Source: Lentzea flava (lineage in GTDB: Bacteria; Actinomycetota; Actinomycetes; Mycobacteriales; Pseudonocardiaceae). From it: DNA of 62,325 bases. Where the stretch lies: contig NZ_BMRE01000051.1 of assembly GCF_014648475.1 (NCBI RefSeq), positions 1-62,325 on the forward strand. Direction: 5' to 3'. The notes under the pieces are model-generated. The model did not search any database, was not told the origin of the DNA, and saw only the letters and a list, made by a program, of their open reading frames with translations. Position 1 is the first letter of the stretch, and each line of letters opens with the position of its first letter. The translations under genes were made by a program, and so were the position numbers. Positions 17,813 through 26,024 of the stretch are shown piece after piece.

Positions 17813-19201
17813 GTGACTTCGCCGGAACTGGATTCGGCCACCAACGCCGATCTCGTGATCCTCGGCGGTGGTTCGGGCGGCTATGCCTGCGCGTTCCGCG
17901 CGGCCGAGCTCGGCCTGTCCGTCGTCCTGGTCGAGAAGGACAAGCTCGGTGGCACGTGCCTGCACCGCGGCTGCATCCCGACCAAGGCGCTGCTGCACGC
18001 GGCCGAGGTGGCGGACAACGCGCGTGAAGGCGACCAGTTCGGCGTGAAGAGCTCGCTCGAGGGCATCGACATCGCCGGCGTCAACTCGTACAAGGACGGC
18101 GTGATCTCGCGGCTCTACAAGGGCCTGCAGGGTCTCGCGAAGGCCAACAAGGTCACCCTGGTCGAGGGCGCGGGCACGTTCGCCGGCCCGAACACCGTCG
18201 TCGTGAACGGTCAGCGCTACGTCGGCAAGAACGTGGTGCTCGCGACCGGTTCGTACGCCCGCAGCCTGCCCGGTCTGGAGATCGGCGGCCGCGTCATCAC
18301 CAGCGACCAGGCGCTCAACCTGGACTTCATCCCGGAGAAGGTCGTCGTCCTCGGCGGCGGCGTCATCGGCGTGGAGTTCGCGAGCGTGTGGCGGTCGTTC
18401 GGCGCGGACGTGACGATCGTCGAGGCCCTGCCCCGGCTGGTGCCCGCCGAGGACGAGTACGCGTCCAAGCAGCTCGAGCGCGCGTTCCGCAAGCGCGGGA
18501 TCAAGTTCAAGACCGGCGTGAAGTTCACCGGTGCCACCCAGTCCGACACCGGTGTGTCGATCACGCTGGAGAACGGCGACGTCCTCGACGCCGACCTGCT
18601 GCTCGTCGCGGTCGGCCGCGGCCCGAACAGCGCGGGTCACGGCTACGAGGAGGCCGGCATCAAGATCGACCGCGGGTTCGTCGTCACCGACGAGCGCCTG
18701 CGCACGAACCTGCCGAACGTCTACGCGGTCGGCGACATCGTGCCGGGCCTGCAGCTCGCGCACCGCGGTTTCCAGCAGGGCATCTTCGTGGCCGAGGAGA
18801 TCGCGGGCCAGAACCCGAAGGTGATCGACGAGGCGGGCATCCCGCGCGTCACCTACTGCAAGCCCGAGGTCGCCTCCGTCGGTCTCTCCGAGGCCGCCGC
18901 GAAGGAGAAGTACGGCTCCGCCGAGGTGTTCATCTACGACCTCGCGGGCAACGGCAAGAGCCAGATCCTCAAGACCGCCGGTGGCGTGAAGCTGATCAAG
19001 GCTCCGGACGGTCCCGTTGTCGGCGTCACCATGGTCGGCGAGCGCGTCGGCGAGCTCATCGGTGAGGCCCAGCTGATCTACAGCTGGGAGGCTTACCCGG
19101 AGGACGTGGCTCCGCTGATCCACGCCCACCCGACCCAGACTGAAGCCCTCGGCGAGGCCTTCCTCGCCCTGGCCGGCAAGCCGCTGCACGTGCACGGCTG
19201 A
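17813..19201 (+). CDS. lpdA: Dihydrolipoyl dehydrogenase (E3)
   Basis: FAD flavoprotein reoxidising lipoyl groups of the 2-oxoacid dehydrogenase complexes with NAD+. The 462-residue protein shows the FAD-binding LVILGGGSGGYACAFRA, the redox disulfide GGTCLHRGCIPTKA near residue 47, the NAD Rossmann motif VVLGGGVIGVEFASV and the C-terminal active-site HAHPTQTEALGEA. It starts at GTG 17813 behind GGAG and lies 50 bases upstream of sucB, with which it works. Confidence 0.96.
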   Translation: MTSPELDSATNADLVILGGGSGGYACAFRAAELGLSVVLVEKDKLGGTCLHRGCIPTKALLHAAEVADNAREGDQFGVKSSLEGIDIAGVNSYKDGVISRLYKGLQGLAKANKVTLVEGAGTFAGPNTVVVNGQRYVGKNVVLATGSYARSLPGLEIGGRVITSDQALNLDFIPEKVVVLGGGVIGVEFASVWRSFGADVTIVEALPRLVPAEDEYASKQLERAFRKRGIKFKTGVKFTGATQSDTGVSITLENGDVLDADLLLVAVGRGPNSAGHGYEEAGIKIDRGFVVTDERLRTNLPNVYAVGDIVPGLQLAHRGFQQGIFVAEEIAGQNPKVIDEAGIPRVTYCKPEVASVGLSEAAAKEKYGSAEVFIYDLAGNGKSQILKTAGGVKLIKAPDGPVVGVTMVGERVGELIGEAQLIYSWEAYPEDVAPLIHAHPTQTEALGEAFLALAGKPLHVHG

Positions 19202-19251
19202 CCGTTCCCCATCCAAGTCAGCCACACGAGAGCACGAGGAGTCAGCGAACA

Positions 19252-21006
19252 ATGGCCTTCTCCGTCCAGATGCCCGCACTCGGTGAGAGCGTCACCGAGG
19301 GCACGGTCACCCGGTGGTTGAAGCAGGAAGGCGACCGGGTGGAGGTGGACGAGCCGTTGCTCGAGGTGTCCACCGACAAGGTCGACACCGAGATCCCGTC
19401 CCCGGCGGCGGGCATCCTGCAGAAGATCGTCGCGCAGGAGGACGACACCGTCGAGGTCGGCGGCGAGCTCGCCGTCATCGGTGACGGCGACGGCGGTTCC
19501 GCTGCCCCGGCACCGGCTCCGGCCCAGGAGTCCGCGCCTGAACCGCAGCAGACGCAGCCGTCCGCGGCGCCCGCCGAGGCCGCTCAGGAAGCCGCCCCGG
19601 CTCCGGCCCAGTCCTCCGGTGCGGCACAGTCCTCCGGTCCGGCCCAGGGCACCGACGTCACGATGCCCGCGCTCGGCGAGTCCGTCACCGAGGGCACCGT
19701 CACCCGGTGGCTGAAGCAGGTCGGCGACAGCGTCGAGGTCGACGAGCCGCTGCTCGAGGTCTCGACCGACAAGGTCGACACCGAGATCCCGTCGCCGGTC
19801 GCGGGCACGCTGCTCGAGATCACCGCCGGTGAGGACGAGACCGTCGAGGTCGGCGGCAAGCTCGCCGTCATCGGTTCGGGCAGCCCGGCTCCCGCCGCCG
19901 CTCCCGCTCCGGCCCCGGCGCCCGCTCCCCAGCAGGCGGCTCCGGCTCCGGCTCCGGCGCCCGCCCCGGCTCCGCAGGCCGCTCCGGCGCCTGCCCCCGC
20001 CCCGGCCGCTCCGGCTCCGCAGGCCGCTCCCGCCGCCGCGTCCAGCGACGACGCGAACGGCACGCCGTACGTCACGCCGCTGGTGCGCAAGCTCGCGTCG
20101 GAGAACGGCATCGACCTGAGCACGCTCAAGGGCACCGGTGTCGGTGGCCGCATCCGCAAGCAGGACGTGCTGGCCGCCGTCGAGGCCAAGAAGGCCCCGG
20201 CTCCCGCGCCCGCCGCCGCTGCTCCGGCTGCCACTGCCCCCGCCGCCCGCACCGCCGCCCCGGTCGCGGTCGACAACTCGGGCAAGCGCGGCACCGTGCA
20301 GAAGCTCCCGCGGCTGCGCCAGATCGTCGCGCAGCGCACGCGTGAGTCGCTGCAGATGTCGGCCCAGCTCACCCAGGTGTTCGAGGTCGACGTCACCAAG
20401 ATCGCCCGCCTGCGCAACCAGGCGAAGAAGGCATTCGAGGCGCGTGAGGGCGCGAAGCTCACGTTCCTGCCGTTCTTCGCGAAGGCCGCCATCGAGGCCC
20501 TCAAGGCCCACCCGGTGCTCAACGCGTCGATCGACGAGGAGCGCAAGGAGGTCACCTACCACGGTGCCGAGCACCTCGGCCTGGCGATCGACACGGAGCG
20601 CGGCCTGCTCAACGCCGTGATCCACAACGCCGGTGACCTGAACCTCGCCGGTCTCGCGCACAAGATCGGCGACCTGGCCGCGCGCGCCCGTTCGAACAAG
20701 CTCACGCCGGACGAGCTCACCGGTGGCACGTTCTCGCTGACCAACCTGGGCAGCAACGGCGCGCTCTTCGACACCCCGATCATCCAGCAGCCGCAGGTCG
20801 GCATCCTGGGCGTCGGCGTCGTCAAGAAGCGTCCGGTCGTCATCACCGACGAGAACGGCGACGACACCATCGCGATCCGCTCGATGATGTACCTCGCCCT
20901 CACCTACGACCACCGCCTGGTCGACGGTGCCGACGCGGGCCGCTTCCTCACGACGGTCAAGAACCGTCTGGAGGAAGGTGCGTTCGAGGCCGACCTGGGC
21001 CTCTGA
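19252..21006 (+). CDS. sucB: Dihydrolipoamide acyltransferase E2 with two lipoyl domains
   Basis: Core of the actinobacterial 2-oxoacid dehydrogenase complexes (DlaT/SucB, Rv2215 type). In 584 residues there are two nearly identical lipoyl domains with lipoyl-lysines at about 43 and 174 (STDKVDTEIPSP), joined by Ala/Pro-rich linkers; the second linker is almost pure Ala-Pro. A peripheral subunit-binding domain follows near 265-310 and the acyltransferase domain ends with YDHRLVDGADAGRF. The two lipoyl-coding stretches form a direct DNA repeat. It precedes an exceptional hairpin. Confidence 0.95.
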   Translation: MAFSVQMPALGESVTEGTVTRWLKQEGDRVEVDEPLLEVSTDKVDTEIPSPAAGILQKIVAQEDDTVEVGGELAVIGDGDGGSAAPAPAPAQESAPEPQQTQPSAAPAEAAQEAAPAPAQSSGAAQSSGPAQGTDVTMPALGESVTEGTVTRWLKQVGDSVEVDEPLLEVSTDKVDTEIPSPVAGTLLEITAGEDETVEVGGKLAVIGSGSPAPAAAPAPAPAPAPQQAAPAPAPAPAPAPQAAPAPAPAPAAPAPQAAPAAASSDDANGTPYVTPLVRKLASENGIDLSTLKGTGVGGRIRKQDVLAAVEAKKAPAPAPAAAAPAATAPAARTAAPVAVDNSGKRGTVQKLPRLRQIVAQRTRESLQMSAQLTQVFEVDVTKIARLRNQAKKAFEAREGAKLTFLPFFAKAAIEALKAHPVLNASIDEERKEVTYHGAEHLGLAIDTERGLLNAVIHNAGDLNLAGLAHKIGDLAARARSNKLTPDELTGGTFSLTNLGSNGALFDTPIIQQPQVGILGVGVVKKRPVVITDENGDDTIAIRSMMYLALTYDHRLVDGADAGRFLTTVKNRLEEGAFEADLGL

Positions 21007-21010
21007 GCGA

Positions 21011-21026
21011 CTGATATATCGGATAC
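21011..21026. repeat. Dispersed AT-rich repeat, copy 8
   Basis: CTGATATATCGGATAC begins 5 bases after the sucB stop and matches the left arm of array units 1 and 4 base for base over GATATATCGGATAC. Confidence 0.7.
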
Positions 21027-21029
21027 CGC

Positions 21030-21065
21030 CTGAAGGCCACCCCGGTTCGCCGGGGTGGCCTTCAG
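21030..21065. terminator. Hairpin terminator of sucB
   Basis: A perfect 16-bp stem (CTGAAGGCCACCCCGG and complement) is capped by a TTCG tetraloop, 23 bases past the stop codon. Confidence 0.88.
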
Positions 21066-21115
21066 CACATCCGTACCGCTGTGCACGAGATGGTTGAGTG
21101 CGGAACGATCTACTC

Positions 21116-22006
21116 ATGCGAGTTGTCATCGCGGGATCGTCGGGCCTGATCGGCACGAGCCTGGTGGCGTCGATGCGCGCCGCGGGACACGAGGTGCTGC
21201 GGCTGGTGCGCCGCAAAGCCGCCGCCCCCGACGAACGCGGGTGGGACCCGTACGCCGGGCGCATCGACTCCCACACGTTCGACGGCGTCGACGCCGTGAT
21301 CAACCTGTGCGGCGCCGGCATCGGCGACAAGCGGTGGGACGACGCGCGCAAGCAGGTCCTGCACGACAGCCGCATCGTGCCGGCCGAGGTGTTGTCGGCC
21401 GCCGTCGTCGAGCACGGAGTGCCGACGCTCGTGAACTCGTCGGGCGCCCACTTCTACGGCGACACGGGCACGCGGCTCGCGGACGAGGACGCGCCGGGCG
21501 GGCACACGTTCATGTCGCGGCTGACCCAGGACTGGGAGGCGGCGACCTCGGTGGCGCAGGAAGGTGGCGTGCGCGTCGTGCTCATGCGCACCGCCGTCGT
21601 CATCTCGCCGTCCGGTGGTGTGTTCGGCCGGCTGAAGCCGGTGTTCCAGCTGTTCCTCGGCGGCAAGCTCGGGACCGGCGAGCAGTTCTTCCCGTGGGTG
21701 TCGCTGGACGACGTCGTGTCCGCCTACCGGTTCGTCGTCGAGCACGACGACATCCGCGGGCCGGTCAACGTCGCCGGGCCGACGCCGGTGACGAACGCCG
21801 AGTTCACCAAGGCGGTCGGCACGGCACTGCACCGGCCGACGCCGTGGGTCGTGCCGGCGTTCGCGTTGAAGACGTTGCTCGGTGCCGAGATGGCGCAGGA
21901 GCTGCTGCTGACCGGGCCAGGGCTGACACCGAAGGTGCTGGAGAGCCACGGGTTCCACTTCATGCATCCGGCGTTGCCGTCTGCTTTGACCGCGGCGGTC
22001 GCATGA
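21116..22006 (+). CDS. TIGR01777-family epimerase-like protein
   Basis: An NAD(P)-binding extended SDR relative of 296 residues, counterpart of Rv2216. The N-terminal GSSGLIGTSL binds the dinucleotide, and the block NLCGAGIGDKRWDDARK and SSGAHFYGD mark the family. It also has the C-terminal DUF1731-like end (HPALPSALT). Biological role is not established. ATG 21116 is used rather than 21098 by family length. Its stop overlaps the next start (ATGA). Confidence 0.88.
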   Translation: MRVVIAGSSGLIGTSLVASMRAAGHEVLRLVRRKAAAPDERGWDPYAGRIDSHTFDGVDAVINLCGAGIGDKRWDDARKQVLHDSRIVPAEVLSAAVVEHGVPTLVNSSGAHFYGDTGTRLADEDAPGGHTFMSRLTQDWEAATSVAQEGGVRVVLMRTAVVISPSGGVFGRLKPVFQLFLGGKLGTGEQFFPWVSLDDVVSAYRFVVEHDDIRGPVNVAGPTPVTNAEFTKAVGTALHRPTPWVVPAFALKTLLGAEMAQELLLTGPGLTPKVLESHGFHFMHPALPSALTAAVA

Positions 22007-22581
22007 CCCGTGTTGTCGCCGCCGTGCTGGTGATCTCGTGGATCCTGCTGGGAATGCCCGAGGTCACGTGGCTCGACGTGTGGGTGCACGACGGGATGCC
22101 GCGCCCCGAGTGGCTGCGGATGACGGCGTACGTCGTGGGCCTGCTGCTCGGGCCGACGATCGGCTGGGCGTTCGCGGCGGTGCTGTTCGTGCTCGCCTGG
22201 CGACGGCGTGACCTGCGGTTGTGGAAGGCGCTGGCGTTGCACGGGCTGTGCTGCGCGACGTTGCTGGTGCGCTGGCTGTTCGACCGCGTGCGGCCCGTGG
22301 AGTACCACCTGCCGAGCTATCCGAGCGGGCACACGGTGGCGGTCGCCTCGGTGGCGTTCACGATGGTCGTCCTGCTGAAACGCGGTGTCCTGTGGGGCGT
22401 GCTGGCGGTGCTCGTGGCCGGGTTCGCGAGGGTCGTGCTGGAGATGCACTGGGTCACCGACGTCATCGGCGCGGTGCTGGGTGTGACGGGTGTGGGACTC
22501 GTGGCAGCGCTCGCTCTGGGGTTGGTAACGTCGGGTCGTGAACTCGTGCCGCACCTCGTCAGACCCCGTCGTCGTCCGTGA
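22003..22581 (+). CDS. PAP2-type membrane phosphatase
   Basis: A 192-residue lipid phosphatase-like membrane protein with five to six helices. All three catalytic motifs are present: RWLFDRVRP, the central PSGHT near residue 108 and ARVVLEMHWVTDV with catalytic His. Likely substrates are isoprenoid or lipid pyrophosphates. It is coupled to the epimerase gene by a 4-base overlap, and its last 44 bases overlap lipB. Confidence 0.85.
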   Translation: MTRVVAAVLVISWILLGMPEVTWLDVWVHDGMPRPEWLRMTAYVVGLLLGPTIGWAFAAVLFVLAWRRRDLRLWKALALHGLCCATLLVRWLFDRVRPVEYHLPSYPSGHTVAVASVAFTMVVLLKRGVLWGVLAVLVAGFARVVLEMHWVTDVIGAVLGVTGVGLVAALALGLVTSGRELVPHLVRPRRRP

Positions 22582-23266
22582 GCTGGGCCTCATCGACTAC
22601 ATGGCGGCGTGGGACCTCCAGAAGGAGATCGCGGAGCAGCGAGCGAGCGGCACCGGGCCGGACACGATGCTCCTGCTCGAACACCCGCCCGTCTACACGT
22701 GCGGGCGGCGCACCCTGGACGAGGAGCGCCCGCGCGGAGGCGACACCCCGGTCATCGACGTCGACCGCGGCGGCAAGATCACCTGGCACGGGCCCGGCCA
22801 GCTCGTCGGCTACCCGATCGTCAAGCTGACCGACCCGATCGACGTCGTGGAGTACGTGCGGCGCATCGAGCAGGGCCTGATCGACGTGTGCGACCAGCTC
22901 GGCGTGCACACCGGCCGGGTCGAGGGCCGCAGCGGCGTGTGGATTCCCGCCGACGACCGGGGCCCGGAGCGCAAGGTCGCCGCGATCGGCATCCGCGTGC
23001 AGCGGGGCGTGACGATGCACGGCTTCGAGATCAACTGCAACGCGAGCCTCGACGCGTTCGGCGACATCATCCCGTGCGGCATCAAGGACGCGGGCGTCGC
23101 CTCGCTCTCGCACGAGCTGGGCCGGGACGTCACCGTGGCCGAGGTGCTGCCGATGGCCCGTGACGCCGTGCTCGCGGCGTTGGAGGGAACGCTCCCCCTG
23201 ACGGACCGCACTTTGGCCCGCTCTGGCCCCGTCGCACCCGGGATCACCTTCGCTAGCATTCCGTAG
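22538..23266 (+). CDS. lipB: Octanoyl-[ACP]:protein N-octanoyltransferase
   Basis: Transfers octanoate from ACP to lipoyl domains such as those of SucB. The 242 residues include EHPPVYTCGRRT, the substrate block GGKITWHGPGQLVGYPI, the catalytic Lys in RKVAAIGIRV and the catalytic Cys in IPCGIKDAGVASL. The GTG start at 22538 lies inside the PAP2 gene. In mycobacteria lipA follows directly; here it does not, and this is the last gene of the conserved block. Confidence 0.94.
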   Translation: MNSCRTSSDPVVVRELGLIDYMAAWDLQKEIAEQRASGTGPDTMLLLEHPPVYTCGRRTLDEERPRGGDTPVIDVDRGGKITWHGPGQLVGYPIVKLTDPIDVVEYVRRIEQGLIDVCDQLGVHTGRVEGRSGVWIPADDRGPERKVAAIGIRVQRGVTMHGFEINCNASLDAFGDIIPCGIKDAGVASLSHELGRDVTVAEVLPMARDAVLAALEGTLPLTDRTLARSGPVAPGITFASIP

Positions 23267-23742
23267 TGCTTCTCTCCCGGCGTACCCTGCTCGCCGCCAT
23301 CGGCATCACGCTCGTAGTCCCACCCTCGATCGCGCACGCCGCTGTGCAGGGCGAGGTGCAGCTCGGGGACTGGGAGCGCTACTACCTCGGCCTCGACGGA
23401 GGCGCTCACCAGCGCGCGTTGACCGCGCTCGGCATCGAGCACCGTGACGGCGTCCGCGCCGACGAGCCCTATCGCCTCGTGCCGCTGCGGGACGTCGTTC
23501 GTGCGGCGGTGGACCACGGCGACCACGCGGCGGCCGACCTGCTGCGCGAGCGGCTGTCGCTGGACACGCCGTCCATGCTCGGGCGTGGTCTGAAGCTGAT
23601 CTTCGGACAGGACGGGCTCGAGGAGCGCTACCTGGACGATCCGGCGCTGCAGCTGCGGGTGATCGGACACCTGCCGCGGCACCGGGGCAGGTCGTTCGCG
23701 CTCCCCGAGTCCGTGCGGAAGGCCATCAGAGCCGCGGCATGA
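23266..23742 (+). CDS. Exported protein of unknown function
   Basis: A 158-residue protein with an N-terminal export signal (LLSRRTLLAAIGITLV, Tat-like twin Arg, cleavage near AHA-AVQ). The rest is hydrophilic, with a duplicated acidic/His texture and DLLRERLSLDTPSMLG. I recognise no family. Start GTG 23266 overlaps the lipB stop by one base, so it is read from the lipB transcript. Its end overlaps the convergent gene at 23726 by 17 bases. Confidence 0.7.
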   Translation: MLLSRRTLLAAIGITLVVPPSIAHAAVQGEVQLGDWERYYLGLDGGAHQRALTALGIEHRDGVRADEPYRLVPLRDVVRAAVDHGDHAAADLLRERLSLDTPSMLGRGLKLIFGQDGLEERYLDDPALQLRVIGHLPRHRGRSFALPESVRKAIRAAA

Positions 23743-24658
23743 CCTCTTCGGCGATCTCGGTGATGTGGCCGAGGTCAGCCAGGTCGAGGATCTGCAGGTA
23801 GACGCGCTGGATTCCGGTGCGCTCCCGCCACTGCGAGATCCGCTCCACGACCTCGCCGGGAGTGCCCGCGAGACCGTTCTGCTTCAGCTCCGCCACCTCA
23901 CGGCCGATCGCCTCTGCCCGCCGGGCGACGTCGGCGTCCGTCCTGCCCACGCACGCGACGAGCGCGGCCGACCGGATGATCTCCTTCGGGTCGCGGCCGA
24001 TCTCCTCGCAGGCCGCGTCGACCCTGGCGAACTGCGTCTCCGCGTCGGCGATGCTCACGAACGGCAGGTTGAACTCGTCGGCGTACCTCGCGGCCAGCGC
24101 GGGTGTGCGCTTCGCCCCCTTGCCGCCGATCAGCACCGGCGGGCGCGGTGACTGCTTCGGCTTGGGCAGCGCGGGCGAGTCGGTGAGCGTGTAGTGCTTG
24201 CCGTCGAAGGAGAACGTCTCACCGACAGGGGTCTCCCACAGGCCGGTGATGATCGCGAGCTGCTCCTCGTACCGCTCGAACCGCTCCGCCAGCGCCGGGA
24301 ACGGGATGCCGTACGCGGTGTGCTCCTCGGCGTACCAGCCCGCGCCGAGGCCGAACTCCACGCGGCCGCCCGACATCTGGTCGACCTGGGCCACGCTGAT
24401 CGCGAGCGGACCGGGGTAGCGGAACGTCGCCGCGGTCATCAGCGTGCCGAGGCGGATCGTGGAGGTGTCACGGGCGAGGCCCGCGAAGGTGATCCACGGG
24501 TCGGTCGGGCCCGGCAGACCCGACACCGATCCCATCTTGAGGTAGTGGTCGGAACGGAAGAACGCGCCGTAGCCCGCGTCCTCCGCGGTCCGCGCGACGC
24601 GCAGCAGGTCGTCGTAGCCGGCACCCTGCTGGGGCTCGGTGAAAATTCGTAGCTCCAC
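23726..24658 (-). CDS. LLM-class F420-dependent oxidoreductase
   Basis: A TIM-barrel luciferase-like oxidoreductase of 310 residues that probably uses coenzyme F420. It begins MELRIFTEPQQGAGYDDLL and has SDHYLKMGSVSGLPGP and the cofactor region FGLGAGWYAEEHTAYGI. It lies 6 bases downstream of the CoA-transferase gene on the same strand, so it is probably the third gene of an operon led by the monooxygenase at 25962. It may be the left margin of the biosynthetic cluster, acting on the polyketide, or merely a neighbour. Confidence 0.82.
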   Translation of the reverse strand: MELRIFTEPQQGAGYDDLLRVARTAEDAGYGAFFRSDHYLKMGSVSGLPGPTDPWITFAGLARDTSTIRLGTLMTAATFRYPGPLAISVAQVDQMSGGRVEFGLGAGWYAEEHTAYGIPFPALAERFERYEEQLAIITGLWETPVGETFSFDGKHYTLTDSPALPKPKQSPRPPVLIGGKGAKRTPALAARYADEFNLPFVSIADAETQFARVDAACEEIGRDPKEIIRSAALVACVGRTDADVARRAEAIGREVAELKQNGLAGTPGEVVERISQWRERTGIQRVYLQILDLADLGHITEIAEEVMPRL

Positions 24659-24664
24659 GAATCG

Positions 24665-25666
24665 TCAATGTACTGAAGGCGGCATGAGCCGGGGTGCGGC
24701 GGCGGCCCCGTCGGCGGTGATCGTGCCGCGCGCCTTCAGGTGGGGGTGCTCGGCGGCCTCACCGAAGCTCAGGACGGGGGTCACGCAGGCGTCGGTGCCC
24801 TCGAACACCTCCGCCCACTCGTCGCGGCTGCGGCGGAGGAAGGCCTCCTCGAACATCTTGCGCAGCAACGGCCAGCTGTCCCGGTCGTGATGGTCCGGCA
24901 GGTCGTCGAGGCCCAGTCCCGCGATCAGCTGGGCGTAGAACTGGGGTTCGAGCGCCCCGACGGCGACGTCGCGGCCGTCCGCGCAGGTGTAGATCGAGTA
25001 GAAGGGCGCGCCGCCGTCGAGGAGGTTCGTGCCCGGTTGGTCGCTCCACTGGTCCTGGGCGCGCATGGACCAGATCATCTGGGCCAGCGAGCTGACCCCG
25101 TCGACGATCGCGGCGTCGACGACCTGGCCGCAGCCGGAGCGTTCCCGCTCGATCAGCGCCGCGAGGATGCCCACCACGAGGTAGAGGGATCCGCCGCCGA
25201 AGTCGCCGAGCAGGTTCAGCGGCGGGGTGCCCACGGCGTGCAGCACGCCGGTGAGCGCGAGGTAGTTGATGTCGTGCCCGGCGCGTTCGGCCAGCGGACC
25301 GTTCTGGCCCCAGCCGGTCATCCGCGCGAAGACCAGCCGCGGGTTGCGGGCGAGGCAGGCGGACGGGCCGACTCCGAGCCGTTCCATGACACCGGGACGG
25401 AAGCCCTCGATGAGCACGTCCGCGCGGCCCGCGAGCGAAAGCACCAGCTCACGGCCGTAGCGGCCCTTGAGGTCGGCGTCGAGGAAGTCCCTGCCGCGCA
25501 ACAGGAAGTCCTTGTCGCGGTCGGGCACGACCTGCAGCCCGCCGTGCGGCCGTTCGACCCGCAGCACCGAAGCGCCCAGGTCGGCCAGCAGCATCCCCGC
25601 GTGCGGGCCCGGCCCGATGCCACCGACCTCGAGGACTTTCAGCCCGTCCAGCGGACCTCTGGTCAT
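24665..25666 (-). CDS. Alpha-methylacyl-CoA racemase-like CoA-transferase family protein
   Basis: A class III CoA-transferase fold protein of 333 residues closest in pattern to alpha-methylacyl-CoA racemase, which inverts the 2-methyl centre of acyl-CoAs. It shares GGIGPGPHAGMLLADLGA, ADVLIEGFRPGVMERLG, the catalytic His of AGHDINYLALTG, the Asp of GDFGGGS and YTCADGRDVAVGALEPQFY. It is about 25 residues shorter at the C-terminus than mycobacterial Mcr. ATG 25666 overlaps the stop of the monooxygenase gene. With the citramalate synthase at 30478 it suggests a branched starter, which is inference. Confidence 0.8.
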   Translation of the reverse strand: MTRGPLDGLKVLEVGGIGPGPHAGMLLADLGASVLRVERPHGGLQVVPDRDKDFLLRGRDFLDADLKGRYGRELVLSLAGRADVLIEGFRPGVMERLGVGPSACLARNPRLVFARMTGWGQNGPLAERAGHDINYLALTGVLHAVGTPPLNLLGDFGGGSLYLVVGILAALIERERSGCGQVVDAAIVDGVSSLAQMIWSMRAQDQWSDQPGTNLLDGGAPFYSIYTCADGRDVAVGALEPQFYAQLIAGLGLDDLPDHHDRDSWPLLRKMFEEAFLRRSRDEWAEVFEGTDACVTPVLSFGEAAEHPHLKARGTITADGAAAAPRLMPPSVH

Positions 25667-25962
25667 CACTCACCCGCGAACGTGAGCCGCTCGGCGTACA
25701 CCGTGCCCTCGCTGGTGGCGAGTGCGCGCATGGCCGCGGCGTGCTGCTTGAAGTCGGGATGCGCCACGGCGTCGCGCAACGCCTGCGCGCTCTCCCACAG
25801 CGCGACGTTGACGTACCTGGTCTCGTCCTCGAGGTCGCGGGACAGCGTGTAGCGCACCAGACCCGGCTGCTTGCGGATGAACTCCGCGGTCTCGGTGAAC
25901 GCGCTCTCGAAGTCTTCCGGCTTGCCGTTGACCGTGAAGCGGTTGATGAAGGTGATCGCCAT
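25666..25962 (-). CDS. Antibiotic biosynthesis monooxygenase (ActVA-Orf6/AknX-like)
   Basis: A cofactor-independent ferredoxin-like-fold monooxygenase of 98 residues. Enzymes of this family oxidise anthrones to anthraquinones in aromatic polyketide pathways. The Asn and Trp that matter in ActVA-Orf6 can be placed as N52 and W56 in YVNVALWES, and the RKQPGLVRYTL strand is typical. The start MAITFINRF at 25962 suits the family better than 25971. It heads a short operon with the racemase-like and LLM genes and faces away from the cyclase gene at 26025. Confidence 0.85.
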   Translation of the reverse strand: MAITFINRFTVNGKPEDFESAFTETAEFIRKQPGLVRYTLSRDLEDETRYVNVALWESAQALRDAVAHPDFKQHAAAMRALATSEGTVYAERLTFAGE

Positions 25963-26024
25963 GCCGACCACTGTGCCCCGGCGATCTCGACCTGTGCTCG
26001 AGGCTCGGCTTCGAGCATGGGGGC

